Part shown: in pieces, positions 1-5,709 of the stretch
How the letters are laid out: each line of letters begins with the position of its first letter
Position numbering within the stretch: the stretch's first letter is position 1
NCBI GenBank assembly: GCA_947472115.1
Contig: CANIZU010000117.1
Coordinates: 1-6,097, forward strand
DNA: 6,097 nt
Direction of reading: 5' to 3'
From: Flavobacteriales bacterium
GTDB lineage: Bacteria > Bacteroidota > Bacteroidia > NS11-12g > UBA955
The notes under the pieces: model-generated
Database searches by the model: none
What the model was told of the DNA's origin: nothing
Seen by the model: only the letters and a program-made list of their open reading frames with translations
Program-made: the position numbers and the translations under genes

Positions 1-1266
1 CGCGGTATTTTTCTTGTGAGCTCCGCAATAAAACGCGACACTTTTCAATTTCGTCACAAAATTGATATCGAAAAACTCCTTGCTCGGCTCCGGCTCAATT
101 GGCTTTGACCAATAATGATCATTTTCTCCGTCTGTGGAAATTCGCCAAAATGCGGGCGGGCCTGAACCAGCCATGCAGTAAATCTTTCCGGTACAACGAT
201 CCACGCGAATTGTCCCGTAGGGGCCAGAATTGAATCGCAAATAGACATTCATTGGGGTGCCAACAACGGTCCACAGCAGGGTCCCATCGGGGGAATATTT
301 GCATACTTTCTGTCGCCAACTAATTCCGGCCCCATAGAAATAGACATTTCCAAAAGCGTCGTAATCCGAATTCACGATGTGCTCATTCACCATGCGAGGA
401 AAATAAAAGTTATTGGCTTGAATGGTCACAAATGGATCGATCTCAAAACCATTTTGGATGCAGCGCGACCTTTCCGCTGAAGAAATCGAATCGTGAAATT
501 GAAATTCTAAAATAGAACCATTGATTTGATATTTTGCCCCAAGCAATTTGCCACGGGAATCAATCAGCTGCAATCCGGTTTCTTTCAGTTTAATATCGTC
601 CGCCCTAACGATCAGTTGATTCTGAGCAGACGCATCAAAATTTATCGCATCGACATTGTATCTCCACTTAATTTGACTGGGATCGCCACCTGGATGAACG
701 ACGAAACTATATTTCAGCCCCTTCCCTTTTTCTGCCAACGCAAAAACCAAGTCGATATGGTCGTAATAGTTCTTAAAAGTCACCTTCTTATAACCGTAGG
801 ATCTAAAGCGCGGCTCAAAATAGGAAAAATAATGGCTGGATTTCGACTCCAACAACACATCGAATTGCTTGTTATGATTTAAAAACTCCTGAAATAGCAG
901 CGTGGTATCCAATTCTATTGATGAGCGATCTTCTTCGTCATCATCCGCATCCAAATTCACATGGCCAACCTCAAAAGCGACCAATTCATCCTGCTTCCCT
1001 TTTTTATCGTGAACCGTTTGACTCACATAAGCAATCCCGTCTGCGGTGAGCAGGTAATCGGCAAGTCCTTCTTCTAAAGTAAATTTAACGACAGGTATCG
1101 ACTGATACAATCCGTTGATTTGACCCTTGTTCTCAATAAAAAAATGTGTTTGAAATACATCGTGCTTTACAAAATTCTGTTGGGCCGATGCTAGACTTGC
1201 GATACAAAAAAGGCCAAAAACCAGTGTTTTGTTCAAGACCCTTTTATACAAGCTCATCTGTTTCAT
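1..1266 (-). CDS. Secreted DUF7948/SBBP-repeat protein, N-terminal part (3' end outside window)
   Basis: The frame is open from the start codon to the left edge (422 codons), so the C-terminus is missing. Numbering here is from the inner ATG at 1257. Residues 1-25 form a signal peptide: a Lys/Arg n-region, a hydrophobic core TLVFGLFCIASLA and a likely cut after ASA. At 40-46 is FIENKGQ, the hallmark opening of DUF7948, and near 165-200 are the family's YDHIDLVF and LKYSFVVHPGGDPSQIKWRY blocks, closing with IDPF at 273-276. Residues 297-330 (DAFGNVYFYG, then KYSPDGTLLW) resemble an SBBP/beta-propeller repeat, and a weaker copy follows at 350-377. Family members in Bacteroidota are usually large surface or secreted proteins, often with a C-terminal type IX secretion sorting domain; that end is not visible here. 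Two in-frame ATGs (1266 and 1257) are possible. A TGA abuts the outer one, so 1266 is the furthest possible start. Ligand and function are unknown. Confidence 0.85.
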   Translation of the reverse strand, partial: MKQMSLYKRVLNKTLVFGLFCIASLASAQQNFVKHDVFQTHFFIENKGQINGLYQSIPVVKFTLEEGLADYLLTADGIAYVSQTVHDKKGKQDELVAFEVGHVNLDADDDEEDRSSIELDTTLLFQEFLNHNKQFDVLLESKSSHYFSYFEPRFRSYGYKKVTFKNYYDHIDLVFALAEKGKGLKYSFVVHPGGDPSQIKWRYNVDAINFDASAQNQLIVRADDIKLKETGLQLIDSRGKLLGAKYQINGSILEFQFHDSISSAERSRCIQNGFEIDPFVTIQANNFYFPRMVNEHIVNSDYDAFGNVYFYGAGISWRQKVCKYSPDGTLLWTVVGTPMNVYLRFNSGPYGTIRVDRCTGKIYCMAGSGPPAFWRISTDGENDHYWSKPIEPEPSKEFFDINFVTKLKSVAFYCGAHKKNTA

Positions 1267-1281
1267 TCAAATAATAAAAAT

Positions 1282-1314
1282 CAAATATACATACTCTAAT
1301 TGCAATGAAGTCAA
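1282..1314 (-). promoter_or_regulatory. Bacteroidota-type promoter for the secreted-protein gene
   Basis: Read on the minus strand, TTG (1314-1312) is followed after 22 nt by TATATTTG (1289-1282), matching the Bacteroidota consensus TTG-N17-23-TAnnTTTG. By the usual spacing, transcription would start near 1277, leaving a leader of only about 11 nt to the ATG at 1266 or 20 nt to the ATG at 1257. The leader is A/T-rich with no Shine-Dalgarno sequence. The start site is inferred. Confidence 0.6.
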
Positions 1315-1333
1315 AGCCATCCGATTAGAAATC

Positions 1334-1345
1334 CCAATCCATTGG
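1334..1345. repeat. 12-bp palindrome over the rpsP -33 element
   Basis: CCAAT, a 2-nt spacer CC, then ATTGG form a perfect inverted repeat with 5-bp arms. Its right arm contains the TTG of the predicted rpsP promoter. The position suits a repressor or activator site, but arms this short also arise by chance. Confidence 0.3.
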
Positions 1346-1372
1346 TATTTACAGACATTTTCATTATATTTG
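1342..1372 (+). promoter_or_regulatory. Promoter for rpsP-rimM
   Basis: TTG at 1342-1344, a 20-nt spacer, and TATATTTG at 1365-1372 match the Bacteroidota housekeeping consensus well. The predicted transcript starts near 1377, giving a leader of about 42 nt before the rpsP ATG, the longest predicted leader in the window. The ATG is preceded by an A-rich stretch and no Shine-Dalgarno sequence. rimM, 11 nt beyond rpsP, very likely depends on the same promoter. Confidence 0.7.
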
Positions 1373-1375
1373 CAC

Positions 1376-1395
1376 CCCGATTTGAATAAACCGGG
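1376..1395 (+). promoter_or_regulatory. 5'-terminal stem-loop in the rpsP leader
   Basis: CCCGATTT (1376-1383), loop GAAT, and AAACCGGG (1388-1395) can form an 8-bp stem with one A-C mismatch. The stem begins at about the predicted transcription start, so it would cap the 5' end of the mRNA. It is not followed by a U tract directly, so it is unlikely to be an intrinsic terminator. It might stabilise the transcript or take part in ribosomal-protein feedback control; both are inference. Confidence 0.35.
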
Positions 1396-1418
1396 ATTAA
1401 AAAATACACAATAAAGAC

Positions 1419-2180
1419 ATGGCAACCAAAATTAGATTGCAAAGACACGGCAGAAAGAAACGAGCTTTCTTTCACATTGTGGTAGCGGATTCGCGTTCAC
1501 CAAGGGATGGTAAATTTATCGAGAAACTCGGTAGCTACAACCCCATCACCAATCCTGCTACAATCGTACTTAACGTAGACCGCGCAGCCCAATGGCTGTT
1601 AGACGGCGCTCAACCAACCGACACTGCAGCTGCAATTTTGAGCTACAAAGGTGCATCTTACAAGAAGCACTTGCAGGTAGGTGTAAACAAAGGAGCTATC
1701 ACCCAAGAAGAAGCCGACAAGCGCTTCGCCACTTGGTTGGAAGAAAAAGCTGGCCGCATTGAAGCCAAAAAATCAAACTTATCTAGCGCTGCCCAAAAGG
1801 TTAAAGCGGAAGGTTTGGTTGCGGAATCAAAGCGTAGAGCTGCTACAGAAGCTAAATTGGCTGCTAAATTGGCCGAAGCTGAAGCTGCTGCCAATCCAGT
1901 AGTTGAAGAAGAAGTTGTTGCTGAAGAAGCACCTGCTGCCGAAGAAGAAGTTGTTGCTGAAGAAGCACCTGCTGCTGAAGAAGCGCCTGCTGCTGAAGAA
2001 GCACCTGCTGCTGAAGAGGCTCCTGCTGCTGAAGAAGCACCTGCTGCTGAAGAAGCACCTGCTGCTGAAGAGGCTCCTGCTGCTGAAGAAGCGCCTGCTG
2101 CTGACGAAGCACCTGCTGCTGAAGAGGCTCCTGCTGCTGAAGAGGCTCCTGCTGCTGAAGAGGCTCCTGCTGCTGAATAA
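1419..2180 (+). CDS. rpsP: Small ribosomal subunit protein S16 with acidic repeat tail
   Basis: S16 binds 16S rRNA in the body of the 30S subunit and helps its assembly. The N-terminal S16 fold is plain: MATKIRLQRHGRKKRAFFHIVVADSR, then RDGKFIEKLGSYNP, with the core ending near residue 85. Most bacterial S16 proteins have about 80-100 residues, but this one has 253. Residues about 85-162 are a Lys/Ala/Glu-rich, probably helical extension of the kind found in Bacteroidota. Residues 163-253 are a low-complexity tail: two EEEVVA and thirteen EEAPAA-type hexads (one with Asp replacing the first Glu) plus a final Glu. That tail carries 33 acidic residues and no Lys or Arg, which is unusual for an otherwise basic rRNA-binding protein, and it is probably disordered. 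It heads an operon with rimM, whose product assists 30S maturation. The start is fixed by the conserved MATKIRL N-terminus. Confidence 0.97.
   Translation: MATKIRLQRHGRKKRAFFHIVVADSRSPRDGKFIEKLGSYNPITNPATIVLNVDRAAQWLLDGAQPTDTAAAILSYKGASYKKHLQVGVNKGAITQEEADKRFATWLEEKAGRIEAKKSNLSSAAQKVKAEGLVAESKRRAATEAKLAAKLAEAEAAANPVVEEEVVAEEAPAAEEEVVAEEAPAAEEAPAAEEAPAAEEAPAAEEAPAAEEAPAAEEAPAAEEAPAADEAPAAEEAPAAEEAPAAEEAPAAE
1905..2174 (+). repeat. 18-bp in-frame tandem repeat array in rpsP (15 units)
   Basis: Fifteen consecutive 18-bp units encode the S16 tail. The first four are a duplicated 36-bp pair, GAAGAAGAAGTTGTTGCT plus GAAGAAGCACCTGCTGCT; the two copies (1905-1940 and 1941-1976) differ at one base. 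From 1959 to 2174 run twelve EEAPAA-type units of four sequence classes: A (GAA GAA GCA CCT), B (GCG for GCA), C (GAG GCT) and D (GAC first codon), in the order A B A C A A C B D C C C. All differences except the single GAC are synonymous. The last three units (2121-2174) are identical, suggesting recent duplication or homogenisation. Because the unit is a multiple of 3, copy-number change keeps the frame. The unit lacks stops in several frames on both strands, which creates long spurious ORFs. Confidence 0.97.
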
Positions 2181-2191
2181 TTGCAAGCGCC

Positions 2192-2761
2192 ATGAATGTA
2201 TTACCACCACCGCTCACCTTGGTTGGGAAAATACATGGTAAACATGGTTACGATGGAAGATTATCCATCGAATGCTTTGCAACATCAAAGAAAATCATAT
2301 CAAAAGGGAACTACCTATTTGTCGTAATCGACGGAAAAGGAGTTCCCTTTTGCATTACCGACGTGAACAAAACCCAAGAGTTGATAAAACTCAAAGGGAT
2401 TGACAGCGAGGAAAAAGCCAAGGCACTCATGGGACTGTCGTTTGGTGTCCCCGCTAGCAAAAAAATGTCGGTTATCCCAAGTATAAACGGCCTCGTAGGC
2501 TTTGGAGTATTCGATCAAACCTCTGGATTTAAAGGTATCATTACTCAACTTGATGAGCTTCCGCAAGGCCCGATGCTAACGGTGATCGGAACCGAAATGA
2601 CTGTCGAAACAACGCCTGAGCCAATCAGCGGTCCTCAAGAAGAAAAGCCATCCCGAGAAGTATTAATCCCGTTGGTTGAAACTTGGATTACTAGAATTGA
2701 TGAATCCGAACCCTGTATTTATATGGAATTGCCCGAAGGCTTGATTCATTTAAACGATTAA
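2192..2761 (+). CDS. rimM: Ribosome maturation factor RimM
   Basis: RimM is a 30S assembly factor that binds S19 and aids 16S rRNA maturation in the 30S head. The 189-residue protein has the two expected parts. The N-terminal RimM barrel includes LVGKIHGKHGYDGRLSI (10-26), NYLFVVIDGKGVPFCI (40-55) and EEKAKALMGLSFGVP (73-87). The C-terminal PRC barrel covers GLVGFGVFD (100-108), KGIITQLDELPQGPMLTVI (114-132), REVLIPLVETWI (155-166) and the closing LPEGLIHL (180-187). Between the TVI strand and REVLIPL lies an extra segment of about 20 residues (133-154), rich in Thr, Pro and Glu, where most family members have a short turn. The ATG is 11 nt after the rpsP stop, pointing to co-transcription and perhaps translational coupling. 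No Shine-Dalgarno sequence is evident. Confidence 0.95.
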   Translation: MNVLPPPLTLVGKIHGKHGYDGRLSIECFATSKKIISKGNYLFVVIDGKGVPFCITDVNKTQELIKLKGIDSEEKAKALMGLSFGVPASKKMSVIPSINGLVGFGVFDQTSGFKGIITQLDELPQGPMLTVIGTEMTVETTPEPISGPQEEKPSREVLIPLVETWITRIDESEPCIYMELPEGLIHLND

Positions 2762-2765
2762 TTTT

Positions 2766-3452
2766 TCACATTTCTTCATCACCCAATAGATCAGGGCGCA
2801 ACCGCATCGTTCTTTCCAACGCTTGCTCGTGTTTCCATTGTGCTATTTTAGGGTGATTTCCTGTTGTTAAGACATCGGGAACTCTAACCCCTTGAAACAC
2901 TTCAGGCCTTGTATACAAAGGCGGCGCAAGCAAATCGTCTTGAAACGAATCACTCAAAGCACTTTCTTCATCGCCCAAAACACCGGGAAGCAAACGAACC
3001 ACGGAATCTACTACTGCGGCAGCGGCAATTTCACCGCCACTCAGCACAAAATCGCCCAGTGAAATTTCCAAGGTGACATATAAATCGCGAACTCGGTGAT
3101 CGATGCCTTTGTAATGACCGCAAATCAGCATGACATTCTCGCCCAAACTGAGTTGGTTCGACAGTCCTTGTTTGAGAGGCGAACCGTCTGGGGTCATGTA
3201 AATCACATGGTCGTATTCTCTTTCTGATTTCAACTTTTCAATCACCGTACTCAGCGGCTCCGGCATCAACACCATCCCTGCCCCACCACCGAAAGGCGTA
3301 TCGTCGATCTGCTTGTACTTCCCCAACCCATAATCGTGCAAATTATGAATATGGATCTCCGCCAAACCCTTGTCGCACGCCCGTTTTGGAATGCTGTATC
3401 CCAACAATCCACCCAACAAATCTGGCACCGCCGAAATGATATCAAATCGCAT
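2766..3452 (-). CDS. trmD: tRNA (guanine-37-N1)-methyltransferase TrmD
   Basis: TrmD uses S-adenosylmethionine to make m1G37 next to the anticodon of tRNAs reading CNN codons, which prevents +1 frameshifting. At 228 residues it is of usual length. The SPOUT trefoil-knot motifs are intact: DDTPFGGGAGMV (50-61), IYMTPDGSPL (84-93), LICGHYKGIDHRV (109-121), EISLGDFVLSGGE (129-141) and RLLPGVLGDEESALSDSF (153-170). R153 and D168 correspond to the catalytic Arg154 and Asp169 of the Haemophilus enzyme. The C-terminal tRNA-binding region has LLAPPLYTRPEVFQG (174-188) and GNHPKIAQWK (198-207). Here trmD lies opposite rpsP-rimM, and its stop is 4 nt from that of rimM, so no separate terminator fits between the two genes. 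rplS is not adjacent within the window. Confidence 0.97.
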   Translation of the reverse strand: MRFDIISAVPDLLGGLLGYSIPKRACDKGLAEIHIHNLHDYGLGKYKQIDDTPFGGGAGMVLMPEPLSTVIEKLKSEREYDHVIYMTPDGSPLKQGLSNQLSLGENVMLICGHYKGIDHRVRDLYVTLEISLGDFVLSGGEIAAAAVVDSVVRLLPGVLGDEESALSDSFQDDLLAPPLYTRPEVFQGVRVPDVLTTGNHPKIAQWKHEQALERTMRLRPDLLGDEEM

Positions 3453-3456
3453 TGTA

Positions 3457-3464
3457 CAAAGATA
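3457..3464 (-). promoter_or_regulatory. -7 element for trmD, likely leaderless
   Basis: On the minus strand TATCTTTG (3464-3457) matches TAnnTTTG and ends only 4 nt before the trmD ATG. With the usual offset, transcription would begin at or within a base or so of the A of the ATG, giving a leaderless mRNA. No clean TTG is found 17-23 nt upstream (GTT at 3484-3482 is the nearest), so the -33 element is weak or absent. Confidence 0.5.
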
Positions 3465-3504
3465 CCCGATGTTGATATTTAAACGTGTATTTCCCTCACC
3501 AAAT

Positions 3505-3535
3505 TTGGAAAGCCACCGCTTGGCACCGAATTTTG
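3505..3535 (+). promoter_or_regulatory. Promoter for the exonuclease-rluA-ykgJ cluster
   Basis: TTG at 3505-3507, a 20-nt spacer and GAATTTTG at 3528-3535 (one mismatch to TAnnTTTG) form a plausible promoter. Transcription would start near 3540, two nt before the ATG at 3542. This supports choosing 3542 over the in-frame upstream ATG at 3485, which would lie upstream of this promoter. Confidence 0.45.
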
Positions 3536-3541
3536 AAAGAT

Positions 3542-4306
3542 ATGTTAACCCTACGCAGACCCTTGGTAATTTTTGACTTGGAAACCACTGGTGTAAGTGT
3601 CACCCATGACCGCATCGTTGAAATTTGCTTACTCAAAGTTTACCCTGATTTCAGAGAGGAACTGCGCACGTATCGCATCAATCCTGGCATGCCAATCCCT
3701 GCCGGAGCTACTGCGGTCCATGGAATCACCAACGAGGACGTGGCAGATAAACCAAGCTTCAAGGACATGTCGGCTGAAATCAGTCAATTCATCCGCGATT
3801 GCGACTTTGGAGGCTTTAACTCAAACAAATTCGATTTCCCGATGCTCGTCGAAGAGTTTTTCCGCGCCCATATCGAAATCGATGTGCAACAATGCAAATT
3901 CGTGGATGCCCAGCGTATTTACCACATGAAAGAGCCGCGTACCCTAAGCGCTGCCTACAAATTCTATTGCGAACGCACCCTAGAAAATGCCCATAGCGCC
4001 GAAGCCGATACCATTGCCACTTGGCAGATCATCAAGGCGCAAATGGAAAAGTATACCGACCTCCCGGAGACCATTGAGGCACTACACAGCCTAACTGGGC
4101 AAGACCTCCTCGCCGATTTGGCAGGTCGATTGGTGTTTAACGAGAAAAAAGAAATCATTTTTAACTTCGGAAAGCACAAAGGCAAAACCGTTCGTGACAT
4201 CCTTTTGAATGAGCCCGGTTATTACAATTGGATGATGGATGGCGACTTCCCTCAACAAACAAAAAATGTGCTTTCTAAAATTCGTCAGAGTCTGAAAAAC
4301 GGATAA
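3542..4306 (+). CDS. DnaQ-fold 3'-5' exonuclease with ExoX-like C-terminal domain
   Basis: This is a DEDD-superfamily 3'-5' exonuclease of 254 residues. Exo I is VIFDLETTG (D12, E14), Exo II lies in GFNSNKFDFPML (D98), and Exo III is HSAEADT (H151, D156), so all four metal-binding acids and the DEDDh-type His are present. AVHGIT (58-63) is typical of DnaQ/PolC-epsilon folds. A separate small domain near 207-245, FNFGKHKGKTVRDI then PGYYNWMMDGDFP, resembles the C-terminal domain of exodeoxyribonuclease X-like proteins. It probably degrades DNA ends in repair or proofreading; whether it acts on ssDNA or RNA cannot be told. An in-frame ATG at 3485 would add 19 residues (MYFPHQIWKATAWHRILKD) with no resemblance to the family and would overlap the promoter, so 3542 is preferred. 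The RluA-family gene follows after 7 nt. Confidence 0.9.
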   Translation: MLTLRRPLVIFDLETTGVSVTHDRIVEICLLKVYPDFREELRTYRINPGMPIPAGATAVHGITNEDVADKPSFKDMSAEISQFIRDCDFGGFNSNKFDFPMLVEEFFRAHIEIDVQQCKFVDAQRIYHMKEPRTLSAAYKFYCERTLENAHSAEADTIATWQIIKAQMEKYTDLPETIEALHSLTGQDLLADLAGRLVFNEKKEIIFNFGKHKGKTVRDILLNEPGYYNWMMDGDFPQQTKNVLSKIRQSLKNG

Positions 4307-4313
4307 TTTAGGA

Positions 4314-5096
4314 ATGATCAACTTAGACGACATTGAAATCATCGACGAATTTGAGGACGATGAACCCGCGGTAGACCCCAGAAAACGGGGGCCACTGATT
4401 GGGAAAATACAAATCGTTGACCAAGGCGACGATTGGGTGGCGATCAACAAACCGGCTTTTGTCCCTTCGCTTCCTGAAAGAGGCAAATACACCGCGCAGT
4501 CGGTACAAGAATGGGCAAAAAACCAGTGGCCCGACTCCATCCTTTGTCATCGCATCGACAGGGAGACTTCAGGATTATTACTGATTGCGAAAAACCCAGA
4601 AGCGTATCGACATTTCTCGATGCAATTTGAGCATAGAAAAGTGCATAAAATATATCATGCCATAGTGAATGGACAATTACACTTCAACGACTTATGGATT
4701 GATTTACCGATCATTGCGGAACAGCTTGGAAAAATTCGCATCGATCGAAAAAACGGAAAACCCGCACAAACCAGATTCAAGTCGTTGCAAGTTTTCAAAC
4801 ACTTCACCCTAATGGAGTGCGAACCCAAAACAGGCCGATTACACCAAATCCGTGTCCACCTCCAAAGTCAGAATGCTTGCATCGCCGCAGATACTTTATA
4901 CGGCAGCGACATTCCAATGCTTTCATGGGTGAAGAGAAAATTACACGGGACCGACACCCCACTCATTCAACGCTTTGCCCTACACGCCAAGCAAATGAGA
5001 ATTCAAGCACCGGACGGAACCGATTTAGTACTAGAAGCTCCCTATTCAAAAGATATGGAGGTCATGCTCAAACACCTGAACAAATACAACCAATAA
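4314..5096 (+). CDS. RluA-family RNA pseudouridine synthase
   Basis: The enzyme isomerises uridine to pseudouridine in rRNA or tRNA. The catalytic motif HRIDRETSGLLLIAK (79-93) contains the essential Asp82. Upstream is the family's WVAINKPAFVPSLP (41-54), and downstream are KIYHAIVNG (112-120), the RNA-binding ETGRLHQIRVHL-like motif with TGRLHQIRVHL (173-183), and RFALHAKQM near the C-terminus. At 260 residues it lacks the N-terminal S4 domain of RluC/RluD. Instead it begins with about 20 residues rich in Asp and Glu (LDDIEIIDEFEDDEP). The paralogue, and hence the target base, cannot be assigned from sequence, so no symbol is given. It sits 7 nt after the exonuclease and 3 nt before the YkgJ-type gene, consistent with one operon. 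AGGA directly abuts the ATG, too close to act as a normal Shine-Dalgarno sequence. Confidence 0.92.
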   Translation: MINLDDIEIIDEFEDDEPAVDPRKRGPLIGKIQIVDQGDDWVAINKPAFVPSLPERGKYTAQSVQEWAKNQWPDSILCHRIDRETSGLLLIAKNPEAYRHFSMQFEHRKVHKIYHAIVNGQLHFNDLWIDLPIIAEQLGKIRIDRKNGKPAQTRFKSLQVFKHFTLMECEPKTGRLHQIRVHLQSQNACIAADTLYGSDIPMLSWVKRKLHGTDTPLIQRFALHAKQMRIQAPDGTDLVLEAPYSKDMEVMLKHLNKYNQ

Positions 5097-5099
5097 ATC

Positions 5100-5630
5100 A
5101 TGAGCAGCGGTTTCAAACACGTCAAACCTGTGGTCCCAGCCATGAAAGTACCGCAGCCCATCGCGTTGCGAAAACTAGTACATCTGCAGGGAAAAGTGAT
5201 GCGCGCTACCCTAAAACGCCTCAAGCAAAGACCACCGCGGGATTTGGATGAGCAATTTGAAAAACTGCACGAAAAAGCCTTTAAACAAATCGATTGCCTG
5301 GATTGCGGAAATTGCTGTAAAACAACCTCGCCCATGCTATTCGAAAAAGACATTGAACGATTGTCGACCCGCTTTAAACTCAAGCCAGGAGATTTCGTAA
5401 CGCAGTATCTAGAAATCGATACCGATGGACTTTATGCAATAAAAGGTGCACCCTGTCCATTTTTGGGCGACGACAATGCTTGCTCGGTATATGAGGACCG
5501 TCCGAAAGCCTGTCGCGAATACCCGCACACCAATCACCGCAAAATGCACACTCACTTAGCGTTGGCCCACCACAACATAGAAATTTGTCCGGCCGTTTTT
5601 GCCATCGTAGAGCAATTAAACGCGCTTTAA
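5100..5630 (+). CDS. YkgJ-family cysteine-cluster protein (putative metal or Fe-S binding)
   Basis: The 176-residue protein has the YkgJ/UPF0153 cysteine pattern. CLDCGNCC (66-73) gives C66, C69, C72 and C73, followed by C119 (APCPFL), C128 (ACSVYEDRPKACR), C138 and C163 (EICPAV), eight cysteines in all. The spacing suits a zinc or iron-sulfur site, but the family's biochemical role is not established. Residues 1-60 are basic and probably helical, without a signal peptide or membrane span, so the protein is likely cytoplasmic. The ATG is 3 nt after the pseudouridine synthase stop, implying coupled expression. A second in-frame ATG at 5142 (Met15) is possible. YkgJ-type proteins are often found beside translation or RNA-modification genes, so a link to the neighbours is conceivable but unproven. 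Confidence 0.85.
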   Translation: MSSGFKHVKPVVPAMKVPQPIALRKLVHLQGKVMRATLKRLKQRPPRDLDEQFEKLHEKAFKQIDCLDCGNCCKTTSPMLFEKDIERLSTRFKLKPGDFVTQYLEIDTDGLYAIKGAPCPFLGDDNACSVYEDRPKACREYPHTNHRKMHTHLALAHHNIEICPAVFAIVEQLNAL

Positions 5631-5682
5631 GAGATTCCCAAAATTCCCCGCATCAAACATCCAAACCAAGACTTTCTAGGGT

Positions 5683-5690
5683 TATATTTG
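5683..5690 (+). promoter_or_regulatory. -7 element upstream of lepA
   Basis: TATATTTG is a perfect TAnnTTTG match in the 79-nt gap before lepA. No TTG is present at 17-23 nt upstream, so the -33 element is missing. Predicted transcription starts near 5695, giving about a 15-nt leader. I see no terminator after the YkgJ-type gene, so read-through into lepA from the upstream cluster is also possible. Confidence 0.45.
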
Positions 5691-5706
5691 CGGTTCTTTT
5701 AACCGC
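5690..5706 (+). repeat. Perfect inverted repeat just before the lepA start
   Basis: GCGGTT (5690-5695), loop CTTTT, and AACCGC (5701-5706) make a perfect 6-bp stem ending 3 nt before the ATG. It has no U tract, so it is not a standard terminator. In read-through mRNA it could hide the initiation region. In mRNA begun at the local promoter, most of the 5' arm would be absent. It may instead be a protein-binding operator at the start site. Confidence 0.4.
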
Positions 5707-5709
5707 TTC

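Noticed and set aside
526..882. A 118-codon plus-strand open frame
   Set aside because: It lies antisense to the secreted-protein gene, whose motifs are clear, and its product shows no recognisable domain.
1229..1414. A 61-codon plus-strand frame in the divergent intergenic region
   Set aside because: It runs across both predicted promoters and overlaps the start of the minus-strand gene; the product has no recognisable features.
1905..2174. The tandem array as a CRISPR or other non-coding repeat
   Set aside because: Units are contiguous without spacers, in frame with rpsP, and vary mainly at synonymous positions.
1827..2241. Long open frames overlapping the rpsP repeat on both strands, with Leu/Lys-, Ser/Phe- or Gln-rich products
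   Set aside because: They exist because the 18-bp unit has no stop in those frames. The products are pure repeat translations, and rpsP in its own frame is a clear gene.
2762..2765. Bidirectional terminator between rimM and trmD
   Set aside because: Only 4 nt separate the stop codons and I see no clear stem-loop at the junction.
3485..3541. Upstream in-frame start for the exonuclease adding 19 residues
   Set aside because: The extra residues do not resemble the family, and the start would precede the likely promoter; MLTLRRPLVIFDLETTG at 3542 is the natural N-terminus.
5690..5706. The lepA inverted repeat as an intrinsic terminator of the upstream cluster
   Set aside because: The stem is short and is followed by TTCATG, not a T tract.
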